Source: CAIWTU01 sp035686205 (GTDB taxonomy: Bacteria > Desulfobacterota > Desulfuromonadia > Geobacterales > Geobacteraceae). Taken from it: a stretch of DNA of 20,513 bases. Both the position numbers and the translations under genes were made by a program. Each line of letters begins with the position of its first letter. Within the stretch, counting starts at the first letter, position 1. Where the stretch lies: contig DASRZQ010000062.1 of NCBI GenBank assembly GCA_035686205.1, forward strand, positions 1-20,513, given 5' to 3'. This document shows, piece by piece, positions 1-6,645 of this stretch. The notes under the pieces were generated by a model. That model had not been told where the DNA came from. It saw nothing but the letters and a program-made list of their open reading frames with translations, and did not search any database.

Positions 1-984
1 CTGAGCGTGGGCAGCCCTCAGCTCTACCTGAATATAGACCGGACCAAGACACATGCATTTCAGGTTTCGACGGCGGAACTGTTCAACTCGCTCCAGGCTT
101 ACCTGGGCTCCTCCTTCGTCAACCTGTTCAACAAGTACAACCAGGTGTTCCAGGTGTACATCCAGTCTGACAGCCCATATCGCCTGCGCCAGAAGGATAT
201 CGCGAATCTTTATGTGCGGAACCTGAATGGCGAAATGGTTCCGGTTGGCGCCCTCCTCGACATCAGGCCGGCCCTTGGTTCCGAGCTCATCACCCGCTAC
301 AATCTCTATCCCGCCGCGGCCATCTTCGGATCCGCCGCACCGGGGTACAGCTCCGGGCAGGCCCTTTCAACGATGGAACGGATCGCCGGCGAGCATTTGC
401 CGGAGGGGATGGCCTACGAGTGGACCTCCACAAGCTACCAGGAGAAAAAGGTCGGCACCCAGGCATACTTCATATACGCACTCTCCATTTTTCTCGTGTA
501 CATGGTGCTGGCGGCCCTCTACGAAAGCTGGACCTCGCCGGCCGCCGTCATCCTGGTCGTCCCCATGGCGATGGTAGGCGTCCTGCTGGCGCTTCTTGCC
601 AGGGGGTACGACAACAACCTCTACACCCAGGTCGGTCTGGTGCTTATGATCGCCCTGGCGAGCAAAAACGCCATCCTCATCGTGGAATTCGCCCGCGACC
701 TGCACCGGGACGGGATGTCCATCACCGAAGCCGCGGTTGAAGCGACCCACCGCAGGTTCCGTCCCATCGTCATGACATCGTTCGCCTTCATCCTGGGTGT
801 GGCTCCGCTGGTCGTGGCATTCGGCGCGGGCTCGGCGGGGCAGCGGGCCATGGGCACGGTCGTCTTCGGCGGCATGATCTCCTCGACGCTCCTGGCCATA
901 CCGTTCGTGCCGGTATTTTACGTCGTCATGGAAAGGCTGAGCGAGAAAGTGAAAAGAAAACGCAAAGCTTCGCCGGAGGGATAA
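1..984 (+). CDS. RND multidrug efflux permease (HAE1/AcrB type), C-terminal part
   Basis: This is the last 327 residues of an inner-membrane proton-driven RND efflux pump; the frame is open at base 1, so the start lies outside the window. Full-length members have about 1,050 residues, so roughly the last third is present. The first 150 residues fit the end of the second periplasmic porter/docking loop. The hydrophobic stretches after it fit the last transmembrane helices, including the conserved segment reading MIALASKNAILIVEFARDL and then RRFRPIVMTSFAFILGVAPL, both hallmarks of AcrB-like pumps. The tail KVKRKRKASPEG is a short basic cytoplasmic end. The permease normally works with a periplasmic adaptor and a TolC-like channel, which would be expected upstream of the window. 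The family call is firm, the substrate unknown. Confidence 0.93.
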   Translation: MSVGSPQLYLNIDRTKTHAFQVSTAELFNSLQAYLGSSFVNLFNKYNQVFQVYIQSDSPYRLRQKDIANLYVRNLNGEMVPVGALLDIRPALGSELITRYNLYPAAAIFGSAAPGYSSGQALSTMERIAGEHLPEGMAYEWTSTSYQEKKVGTQAYFIYALSIFLVYMVLAALYESWTSPAAVILVVPMAMVGVLLALLARGYDNNLYTQVGLVLMIALASKNAILIVEFARDLHRDGMSITEAAVEATHRRFRPIVMTSFAFILGVAPLVVAFGAGSAGQRAMGTVVFGGMISSTLLAIPFVPVFYVVMERLSEKVKRKRKASPEG

Positions 985-1018
985 CGCATAAAGCCCGACA
1001 AAAGGCGATCCAGCCAGG

Positions 1019-1348
1019 TCACAGTGGTCACAGAGAACACAGAACACAGAGATCAAATCAATAAACCTGAAAAAAGCATTATAGCCACGAATTTTCACGA
1101 ATTAGCTCGGATTTTCAAAGCATTTTTCAAATCAAGACATCCATTAAATTGGTGACAACAAAAAGACAAATAAGGGTTTAAAAACATTCGTGTTCATTCG
1201 TGCCATTCGTGGCTGATTGACGTTTTTAGGATAAATGAATGGATTGATTCACCATCAACATTAATTTGTATTGAGGATCTATCTCCAGCATAAACAATGT
1301 TGATACCACAACGGTAAAATTCCTCTGTGCCCTCTGTGTGCTCTGTGG
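1019..1348. repeat. Two nested imperfect inverted repeats in the RND-SDR intergenic gap
   Basis: The 396-base gap between the RND gene and the dehydrogenase holds no gene. It contains an outer pair of arms, 1019-1053 (units like CACAGAG) and 1322-1348 (units like CTCTGTG), in inverted orientation. Inside it is a second pair, 1083-1113 (CCACGAATTTTCACGAAT) and 1185-1214 (ATTCGTGTTCATTCGTG followed by CCATTCGTGGC). Each arm is itself made of short direct units of about 7 to 10 bases. A relative of the inner arm recurs at 18131-18160. Such sequences are common between genes in several bacterial groups; their function is not known to me. The right outer arm ends about 20 bases before the ribosome binding site of the dehydrogenase. 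Confidence 0.7.
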
Positions 1349-1380
1349 CAACCGCCTTTTCAAGCAGGAAGGAGAAACGG

Positions 1381-2169
1381 ATGGACCTCAAAATAAAAAA
1401 CAAACTGGCCCTGGTTTCGGGTTCCACCAAAGGCATCGGTTTTGCCATCGCAAAAGCGCTCGCAGGTGAAGGAGCCCGCGTCATCGTCAACGGTCGCAAG
1501 GAGTCGTCGGTCGAGGAAGCCGTGGCCGGTATTCACCGCTCCATCGCCAACGCCCAGGTCACGGGAGTCGCCGCAGACCTCGCCACGGGGGCGGGCGCGG
1601 AACAACTGGGGCGCCTCTGTCCCTCGGTGGACATCCTGGTCAACAACCTCGGGATCTACGAGCCGAAACTTTTCGAGGAGACCACAGATGACGACTGGCG
1701 ACGCATGTTCGAGATCAACGTCCTGAGCGCCGTCCGCCTTTCCCGCTTTTATCTGCGGGGAATGAAGGAGCGCGACTGGGGGCGCGTCATATTCATAAGC
1801 AGCGAAAGCGGGGTGCAGATACCAGCCGAAATGATCCACTACGGCATGACCAAAACTGCCCTGCTTGCCGTTTCGCGCGGCATAGCCGAAGCCTGCGCCG
1901 GAACCGGGGTGACCTCCAACGCCATACTGCCGGGGCCGACCCTGTCCGAAGGCGTCCAGGAATTCGTGGCCAAATTGAGCGGGGGAAAATCGTTCCGGGA
2001 ATTCGAAAAGGAATTTTTTGAAAAGGTCCGGCCGACCTCCCTCGTCAGACGTTTCGCTTCGCCCGAAGAGGTGGCAACCCTGGTCGCGTACATATGCAGC
2101 CCGCTTTCATCCCTGACCAACGGCGCCGCCCTGCGCGTGGAAGGCGGCATCGTCAAGTCGTGTTTCTGA
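1381..2169 (+). CDS. Short-chain dehydrogenase/reductase (SDR), FabG-like
   Basis: A 262-residue classical-length SDR, expected to be a cytoplasmic NAD(P)-dependent oxidoreductase acting on a carbonyl or hydroxyl group. The N-terminal nucleotide motif reads SGSTKGIG near residues 13-20, followed by NGRK, which suggests NADPH. The structural NNAG motif appears as NNLG. The catalytic set is present: a serine in the FISSESG segment, then Tyr154 and Lys158 in YGMTK. The PGPT segment after the active site and the C-terminal GAALRVEGG are also typical. The ATG at 1381 is chosen because AGGAAGGAG lies 7 bases upstream; an earlier in-frame GTG at 1327 falls inside the extragenic repeat. It stands alone, so no pathway can be inferred. 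Substrate unknown. Confidence 0.9.
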   Translation: MDLKIKNKLALVSGSTKGIGFAIAKALAGEGARVIVNGRKESSVEEAVAGIHRSIANAQVTGVAADLATGAGAEQLGRLCPSVDILVNNLGIYEPKLFEETTDDDWRRMFEINVLSAVRLSRFYLRGMKERDWGRVIFISSESGVQIPAEMIHYGMTKTALLAVSRGIAEACAGTGVTSNAILPGPTLSEGVQEFVAKLSGGKSFREFEKEFFEKVRPTSLVRRFASPEEVATLVAYICSPLSSLTNGAALRVEGGIVKSCF

Positions 2170-2187
2170 ACTGACTGAGCGTCCGGC

Positions 2188-2279
2188 AAATCCCCCCTGC
2201 CACCCTTTCGCAAAGGGGGGAGAAATGCGGGGAAAAGCCTTGGCTTCCCCCTTTGAGAAAAGGGGATTGAGGGGGATTT
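2188..2279. repeat. GC-rich palindromic extragenic repeat with AAATCCCCC ends
   Basis: This 92-base element begins with AAATCCCCC and ends with its exact reverse complement GGGGGATTT. Inside are two smaller hairpin halves of the form CCCTTT...AAAGGGG (around 2202-2220 and 2247-2265). It resembles the CCCCCTTTnnnAAAGGGGG repeats scattered between genes in many bacterial genomes. It fills the gap between the dehydrogenase and the EVE-domain gene, and its right end, GAGGGGGATTT, is placed exactly where the ribosome binding site of the EVE gene should be. Confidence 0.7.
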
Positions 2280-2281
2280 AC

Positions 2282-2755
2282 ATGAGTTACTGGCTTTTCA
2301 AAACCGAGCCCGGCTGTTTCTCCTTCGACGACCTGAAAAACCGCCCCGGCATGACCGAACACTGGGATGGTGTGCGTAATTTCCAGGCGCGAAATTTTCT
2401 CCGGGATCAGGTAAAAAAAGGGGACCTCGTGCTCTTTTACCACAGCGGCATCGTACAGCCGGCCATAGTCGGACTGGCGGAAGTGGTGCGGGAGGGATAT
2501 CCCGATTTCACCGCCCTCGATCCTCGGAGCGAACATTTCGACCCGAAAGCCTCACCGGCGAATCCCATATGGTACATGGTCGACATACGTTACCGCGAAC
2601 CCTTTCCAAGACCCGTGACCCTGGAGCAGATAAAGGCGCATCCACTTCTGACGGCAATGCCGCTGGTCAACCGCAGCCGCCTGTCCGTTCAACCGGTCGC
2701 GAAAGATGAGTGGCTTGCCATACTGGCCATGGCGGGAATAAAATTACCACATTGA
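2282..2755 (+). CDS. EVE domain-containing protein (thymocyte nuclear protein 1-like)
   Basis: A 157-residue protein consisting of one EVE domain, a PUA-like fold. In known members this fold binds modified bases in nucleic acids. The family signature is clear: the start MSYWLFKTEP, then HWDGVRNFQARNFLR around residues 27-41, then the strand KKGDLVLFYHSG, and PIWYMVDI in the second half. Length matches stand-alone bacterial members (about 150 residues). The ATG at 2282 is preferred because the protein then begins with the conserved YWLFKTEP; an upstream in-frame ATG at 2225 would add 19 residues encoded by the extragenic repeat. The putative Shine-Dalgarno AGGGGG sits inside that repeat. Cytoplasmic; physiological role not known. 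Confidence 0.92.
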   Translation: MSYWLFKTEPGCFSFDDLKNRPGMTEHWDGVRNFQARNFLRDQVKKGDLVLFYHSGIVQPAIVGLAEVVREGYPDFTALDPRSEHFDPKASPANPIWYMVDIRYREPFPRPVTLEQIKAHPLLTAMPLVNRSRLSVQPVAKDEWLAILAMAGIKLPH

Positions 2756-2829
2756 GAATGATTTGTGACTGATCGGCGGACTATGTTATTATTGCCCGGA
2801 ATTCCCATCCAAACCAAGGAGGAACCGAT

Positions 2830-3195
2830 ATGCGCTATATCAACACCGACAAAGTCATCGCCGCCCAGATAACGACTCCGGAAGAGAACCCGCTTTTGAC
2901 CGAAGACAGCTGCCTTGTCGATGTCTGGTTCGATGGCCCGGTGGTGCGAAAGCATCTTTTTAAAAAGGTGACGAAGGCCGAGCGGGAAGCATTTACAGGG
3001 ACGGTAACGAAGAGCGGTTTTCTCCGCACCGGGAACCTCTATCTGAATCCCAGGGCGGTCCTTTTCGCGGAGATGGAAAACAGGCTCCTCGGCGGGACCA
3101 TAACCGTCGGATGGCAGGAAAACGGCAAGCCGATAGAACTCAAGGTAAACGAAAAATCTTTTGATGAGTTGCATGCTCTTCTTAACAGCAGATAG
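2830..3195 (+). CDS. Conserved-looking small protein of unknown function
   Basis: I do not recognise this 121-residue protein. The gene is convincing: AGGAGG lies 7 bases before the ATG, codon use resembles the neighbours, and a unique frame is open throughout. It has no signal peptide or membrane segment and no cysteine pair beyond a single Cys near residue 28. It is rich in charged residues and predicted beta strands (for example CLVDVWFDGPVV and GTITVGWQENGKPIELKV), suggesting a small soluble beta-rich cytoplasmic protein. It follows the EVE gene by 74 bases on the same strand and faces the cysteine-rich gene on the opposite strand, with only 38 bases between the two stop codons. Confidence 0.7.
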   Translation: MRYINTDKVIAAQITTPEENPLLTEDSCLVDVWFDGPVVRKHLFKKVTKAEREAFTGTVTKSGFLRTGNLYLNPRAVLFAEMENRLLGGTITVGWQENGKPIELKVNEKSFDELHALLNSR

Positions 3196-3233
3196 ACGGC
3201 AAATTACTCGCCGGGAAATACGGACGAACCGGT

Positions 3234-3632
3234 TTACTGCTGTTTTTCAGGTTGATAAGTCTTTGGGGCAGTGACTCCCTGAGGGGAAGTGCTTTGGGGC
3301 GTGGTACCTTGCGGAGCCACACCCTGAGGAGCAGCGCCCTGAGGCGCGGCACCCTGCGGAACCGCGGGTTGGGCAGAGGTCGCCGCGGGGGGTGAACTCG
3401 GGGAACAGTTTTTCACGCAATCATTGTAGATGTCCTGATTTCCCTTCAGACACTGAGTGCGCCCCTGGTCGGCACCCTGGTCCGACGGCTGGCAGTTCTT
3501 GTCGTCCGATGCTTTTTGATCGGTGCATGCTTTAATACAGTCCTGCGCGAGATCCGCGAAACAAACCCCGGGAACAAGGGACAGCAGCCCTGATGCCAGG
3601 AAAATGAAAAACGATCTTTTAGTAGTATTCAT
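3234..3632 (-). CDS. Secreted six-cysteine protein with PQG pentapeptide tail
   Basis: I do not recognise the family. The 132-residue product begins with a Sec-type signal peptide (basic MNTTKR, hydrophobic core SFFIFLASGLLSLVPG, cleavage probably after CFA near residue 26). The mature part holds six cysteines at residues 32, 36, 47, 61, 72 and 76, with spacings 3-10-13-10-3, a mirror-symmetric pattern that suggests a disulfide-stapled helical hairpin. Residues 91-120 are repeats of a PQG-containing pentapeptide (PQGAA, PQGVA, PQGTT and variants), probably disordered. The ATG at 3632 is preferred over one 36 bases upstream because GAGGAG lies 8 bases before it and the signal peptide then starts correctly. 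Predicted periplasmic or outside the cell. No lipobox is visible. Confidence 0.75.
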   Translation of the reverse strand: MNTTKRSFFIFLASGLLSLVPGVCFADLAQDCIKACTDQKASDDKNCQPSDQGADQGRTQCLKGNQDIYNDCVKNCSPSSPPAATSAQPAVPQGAAPQGAAPQGVAPQGTTPQSTSPQGVTAPKTYQPEKQQ

Positions 3633-3706
3633 CCTTGCAACTCCTCTCTTCGATGTCGAAATGTTCAAGAGATAGAATCAAGGAAACAACCTGGTTTCTA
3701 ATGCAA

Positions 3707-3712
3707 ATTATA
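3707..3712 (-). promoter_or_regulatory. Candidate -10 box for the six-cysteine protein gene
   Basis: On the minus strand this reads as a perfect TATAAT, about 75 bases upstream of the ATG at 3632. No good -35 hexamer lies at 16-18 bases, so either an activator is used or the match is chance in an AT-rich stretch. Confidence 0.35.
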
Positions 3713-3872
3713 CAAGAATTTTTTGCTTCAGGAGATGTTTTTTAAGGAGAGGTGTTCAAGACTCCATGAATGGAACCGGAAAACGTGGGCATTCAAGGCG
3801 AGTGATGGCTTTAATGCCCGCGGATTCAGGCATACAGGAAATTGTTCCAGGGAAGGCAATATTTCCGCATTC

Positions 3873-4259
3873 CTAAATCAATTGGACATTTTCGGTCGCG
3901 GCCTTGACGATAAAGACTCTCTCGTTGTTGCAATCCGGGTCGGCGGGAGACACGATAAAGCCTGCCCTGTTCGGCGAGAACCCCTGGGTGTAACCGATGA
4001 TGGTCTCGCCGTCTTTAAACCGGACCTCGATTTTCCGGCCTAAACCTGTCCTTTCAATATCGTTTCTGTCCTTGTATTCGCTGCTTCCCTCAAAACTCCT
4101 GACAAAGAATACCGCCTTCAAGTCTCCGACCTTGATCTCATGATAACCCCCGTTTTCCTTGTCCTTCATGTGGAAAACTTCTTTGTTGGGATAGAAATCT
4201 TCGGTTGTTCCCTTCATGACTTTCCCGTTTGCGAAACGAATAACGATTTTGTTCAACAT
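3873..4259 (-). CDS. DUF6982-like small beta-domain protein, internally duplicated
   Basis: A 128-residue soluble protein that resembles a family I recall as DUF6982, found mainly in deltaproteobacteria and sometimes linked to signalling proteins; function unknown. Two similar units are visible: residues 5-31 (core RFANGKVMKGTTEDFYPN) and residues 77-103 (core RFKDGETIIGYTQGFSPN). Both follow the pattern RF-x-(N/D)-G-x4-G-x-T-x2-F-x-PN, so the protein is probably two copies of a small beta barrel. Conserved linker and end segments LKAVFFVRSFEG and NNERVFIVKAA match the family as I remember it. The ATG is preceded by AGAAGG about 9 bases upstream. Two adjacent perfect palindromes lie 33-63 bases upstream of the start. 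The 204 bases between its stop and the next gene show nothing else. Confidence 0.75.
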   Translation of the reverse strand: MLNKIVIRFANGKVMKGTTEDFYPNKEVFHMKDKENGGYHEIKVGDLKAVFFVRSFEGSSEYKDRNDIERTGLGRKIEVRFKDGETIIGYTQGFSPNRAGFIVSPADPDCNNERVFIVKAATENVQLI

Positions 4260-4291
4260 GTCAGCACACCTTCTTTCACTGGGATACCCGC

Positions 4292-4322
4292 TTCAATTGA
4301 CAATTGAATCAAGTGCTTGATT
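4292..4322. promoter_or_regulatory. Two adjacent perfect palindromes, operator-like
   Basis: TTCAATTGACAATTGAA (4292-4308, 8-base arms around one base) is directly followed, with two bases shared, by AATCAAGTGCTTGATT (4307-4322, 7-base arms around two bases). They lie just upstream of the minus-strand gene ending at 4259 and 300 bases before the plus-strand methyltransferase gene. The arrangement would suit a dimeric regulator binding two sites. The sequence 4323-4542 holds nothing else I can identify. Confidence 0.45.
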
Positions 4323-4542
4323 ACCATGAACTTCCACGCCGAACCTCCCGAACAAAAACCGGGACCGAAAAGCCGTTGAACGAACTACGGCGGAGTTATC
4401 GGAATAAAATATTAATTTACCTTAACCAACCTGTCAAGAGATATTCCAATGTCCCGTGTCAGTTATATATACACTCCCGAATGACAGCGGACTGTTTGCA
4501 GACGCGGCATTGTATTAATTTTGCTTCGTATGAAATTATCTG

Positions 4543-4571
4543 TTGTTTTATTGACTTCAAATATATATTAT
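4543..4571 (+). promoter_or_regulatory. Candidate sigma70 promoter for the membrane methyltransferase
   Basis: TTGTTT (4543-4548), a 17-base spacer, and TATTAT (4566-4571, five of six matches to TATAAT). Transcription would start near 4578, giving a leader of about 44 bases before the ATG at 4622. The -35 is weak, and the region is AT-rich, so chance is possible. Confidence 0.35.
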
Positions 4572-4621
4572 GCCGCTGGCAAAATTTCAGACTACCATCG
4601 GTTAATTGTCTCGGAGAGAAA

Positions 4622-5362
4622 ATGGCGCTTAGGGAAGAATTTGAAAAAAACGGGAATTGGCTGTTCAGATGGCGCAGTTACCTGCCATTTCTGATGGTAG
4701 GGATTTTGGTCCTGAGTCTGAGAAAATTCAGCTATCTGGCAAAAAGCGAAATCATGGATGAATTGTGGGAGGCTTTCTGTCTTTGCGTCAGTTTTTTCGG
4801 CCTGGGGATCCGCATTTTCACGGTCGGATACACGCCGAAAGGAACATCGGGGCGAAATACCAGGGAACAGATTGCCGAAACGTTAAATACAAAAGGGATA
4901 TATTCCCTGATAAGGCATCCTCTTTATCTGGGAAATTTCTTCATCTGGCTGGGCATTGTCCTGTTTGCCCACCAGTGGCATCTGACCCTGATCTGCATCT
5001 TAGCCTACTGGCTTTATTACGAAAGGATCATGTTTGCCGAAGAGGCTTATCTGAGGGAGAAATTCGGCGGAGAATTCGAGGATTGGGCAAATAGGACTCC
5101 CGCCATAATCCCGCGCTTCAGGAACTGGGAAAAGGCTGATCTGTCGTTTTCCCTGAAAAACGTTCTTAAAAGGGAATATAACGGTTTTTTCGTAATAATT
5201 CTGTCCATGTCGCTTCTTGAATTGACCGGAAACATTTTCTTCAAGGGAAAATTCGAAATCGACACAATGTGGTACGTAATTTTCAGTATCGGCTTTCTGG
5301 TCTGGTTTACCCTCAGAACACTGAAGAAAAAAACCTTGCTGCTGCACGTTGAAGGAAGATAG
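4622..5362 (+). CDS. Integral membrane methyltransferase, lipid A 1-phosphate methyltransferase-like (ICMT/PEMT fold)
   Basis: A 246-residue membrane protein with four to five hydrophobic segments. The core residues 70-165 carry the isoprenylcysteine methyltransferase-type signature: TPKGTSGRNT, then GIYSLIRHPLYLGNFFIWLG (S-adenosylmethionine binding), then YYERIMFAEEAYLREKFG and WANRTPAIIPRF. This combination matches what I recall of proteins annotated as lipid A Kdo2 1-phosphate O-methyltransferase, which would cap the lipid A phosphate in the inner membrane. A second pair of hydrophobic segments follows (residues 185-203 and 215-232), after NVLKREYNGFF. The ATG at 4622 has GGAGAG just upstream; the frame stays open 300 bases further upstream but that part is AT-rich and has no protein-like features. 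General fold is sure; the lipid A substrate is an inference from motif resemblance. Confidence 0.8.
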   Translation: MALREEFEKNGNWLFRWRSYLPFLMVGILVLSLRKFSYLAKSEIMDELWEAFCLCVSFFGLGIRIFTVGYTPKGTSGRNTREQIAETLNTKGIYSLIRHPLYLGNFFIWLGIVLFAHQWHLTLICILAYWLYYERIMFAEEAYLREKFGGEFEDWANRTPAIIPRFRNWEKADLSFSLKNVLKREYNGFFVIILSMSLLELTGNIFFKGKFEIDTMWYVIFSIGFLVWFTLRTLKKKTLLLHVEGR

Positions 5363-5484
5363 GGGGCTTTTTGCTTATTATGCTTTGACGTGGACGGAGC
5401 ATGCCACGAATGTTTCCCTGATTGCCTGATTACTTTACGCAAAACTTCCGGACATTGTTTCTCAATGATTCGGAGGATTCCTTC

Positions 5485-6645
5485 TTATATATCCACTTCC
5501 ATCACCTCAACCCGGTCGCGCCCGCGGTGTTTTGCTTCGTAGAGGGCCTTGTCCGCCTGCCGAATCAGCGATGTAATGCCGTCAACCGCGTTTGTCGGGA
5601 AAGTGGCGACTCCGAAGCTTGCCGTGACTCCCAGGTTTTCCATGGGCGGTTGAAAGTTTATTCCGTGCAGGGATTCTCTCAGGCGCTCCGCAATAGATAA
5701 TGACTCGGTTAATGTCGTACCCGGAAGGACAATTACGAACTCTTCGCCGCCGTAACGCGCCAGTATGTCGTGAAAGCGCATCCTTTCCTGGCATGCTTCC
5801 GCCACGGTCTTAATTGCAACATCTCCATTCTGGTGACCGTAAGTATCATTAATTCTCTTGAAATGATCGATGTCCAGGATTATGAGCGACAGACACTCCC
5901 TGTTCTCTTTAGCCCGCTTTATTTCCCTTTCCAGGCTTTTCATCAGGAATCTGCGGTTATAGATGCCGGTGAGAGAGTCGGTATCGGAGAGAGCCATCAG
6001 CCTTTCATTCGACTTTTTCAGCTTCTTGGTTGTCGCCTCCAGTTCCTTCGTTCGCTGCTTGACAGTCCACTCCAGTTTCCGCAGATGTTCGCGCAGCATC
6101 TCGTAAAGAGAACAGCTCTCCATGGCATGGGCGGCAGTGCGCATGGTTATGGTCAGGGCATTCAGCGACGGCGTATCGACCGATTTCCACGAGCGGGAAA
6201 GACGCCCGACCAGCATCCCCCTGATGCGGGCCTGGGTCGCGATTACGTGGAGCAGGTGGTAGAATTCCCCGGTTGCGGACGGAACAATGATCGCCTGGTT
6301 CCGGTTGAGCGCCCAGGCGAAGGTCCCGTCCATGATAAGGCTGTCGACATCGGCAAGCAGCTCGTTATGGCAGACTGAAGGCCTGCTGAAGGCCAGGGTG
6401 AAACTGTTGTCTTCCTGGTTTTCGAGGATTCCCATGGCATGGAACGGGAGAAGGCGTTTCAGTTGGACCATCGTCGCCTGCAAGACGTTTTCCATGCTTC
6501 TCCCGCTGTTCAGTTCCGTCTGGAATTCGTCACTGGAGGCGAGCATATCGAAAATGGCAACGTAAGAGCGGTATGTTTCCTCCAGATAGCGGTTGCGTTC
6601 CTTGAGATACGCATACCGGTCCGATACATGATTTACCCGGTTCAT
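5485..6645 (-). CDS. Diguanylate cyclase with N-terminal GAF-like sensor
   Basis: A 386-residue cytoplasmic protein expected to make c-di-GMP from two GTP. Residues about 30-190 look like a GAF-type sensor domain (VQLKRLLPFHAMGIL, then FTLAFSRP). Residues about 195-240 are a charged coiled-coil linker. The cyclase domain follows, beginning DSLTGIYNRR and with the active site GGEEF at about residue 298. An RxxD inhibitory site (RFHD) lies five residues before GGEEF, so product inhibition is expected. DIDHFKRINDTYGH carries the metal-binding aspartate. The ATG at 6645 overlaps the stop of the HDOD gene by four bases (ATGA), indicating translational coupling; an earlier in-frame start at 6723 would lie deep inside that gene. 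It is the last gene of the signalling block. Confidence 0.92.
   Translation of the reverse strand: MNRVNHVSDRYAYLKERNRYLEETYRSYVAIFDMLASSDEFQTELNSGRSMENVLQATMVQLKRLLPFHAMGILENQEDNSFTLAFSRPSVCHNELLADVDSLIMDGTFAWALNRNQAIIVPSATGEFYHLLHVIATQARIRGMLVGRLSRSWKSVDTPSLNALTITMRTAAHAMESCSLYEMLREHLRKLEWTVKQRTKELEATTKKLKKSNERLMALSDTDSLTGIYNRRFLMKSLEREIKRAKENRECLSLIILDIDHFKRINDTYGHQNGDVAIKTVAEACQERMRFHDILARYGGEEFVIVLPGTTLTESLSIAERLRESLHGINFQPPMENLGVTASFGVATFPTNAVDGITSLIRQADKALYEAKHRGRDRVEVMEVDI

Noticed and set aside
367..1098. Long antisense frame over the RND gene
   Set aside because: Protein is a His/Arg-rich shadow of a clear RND coding sequence, with no ribosome binding site or family features.
5770..6378. 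Plus-strand frame opposite the GAF-GGDEF cyclase
   Set aside because: Shadow of the cyclase, which has an intact GGEEF active site and coupled start.
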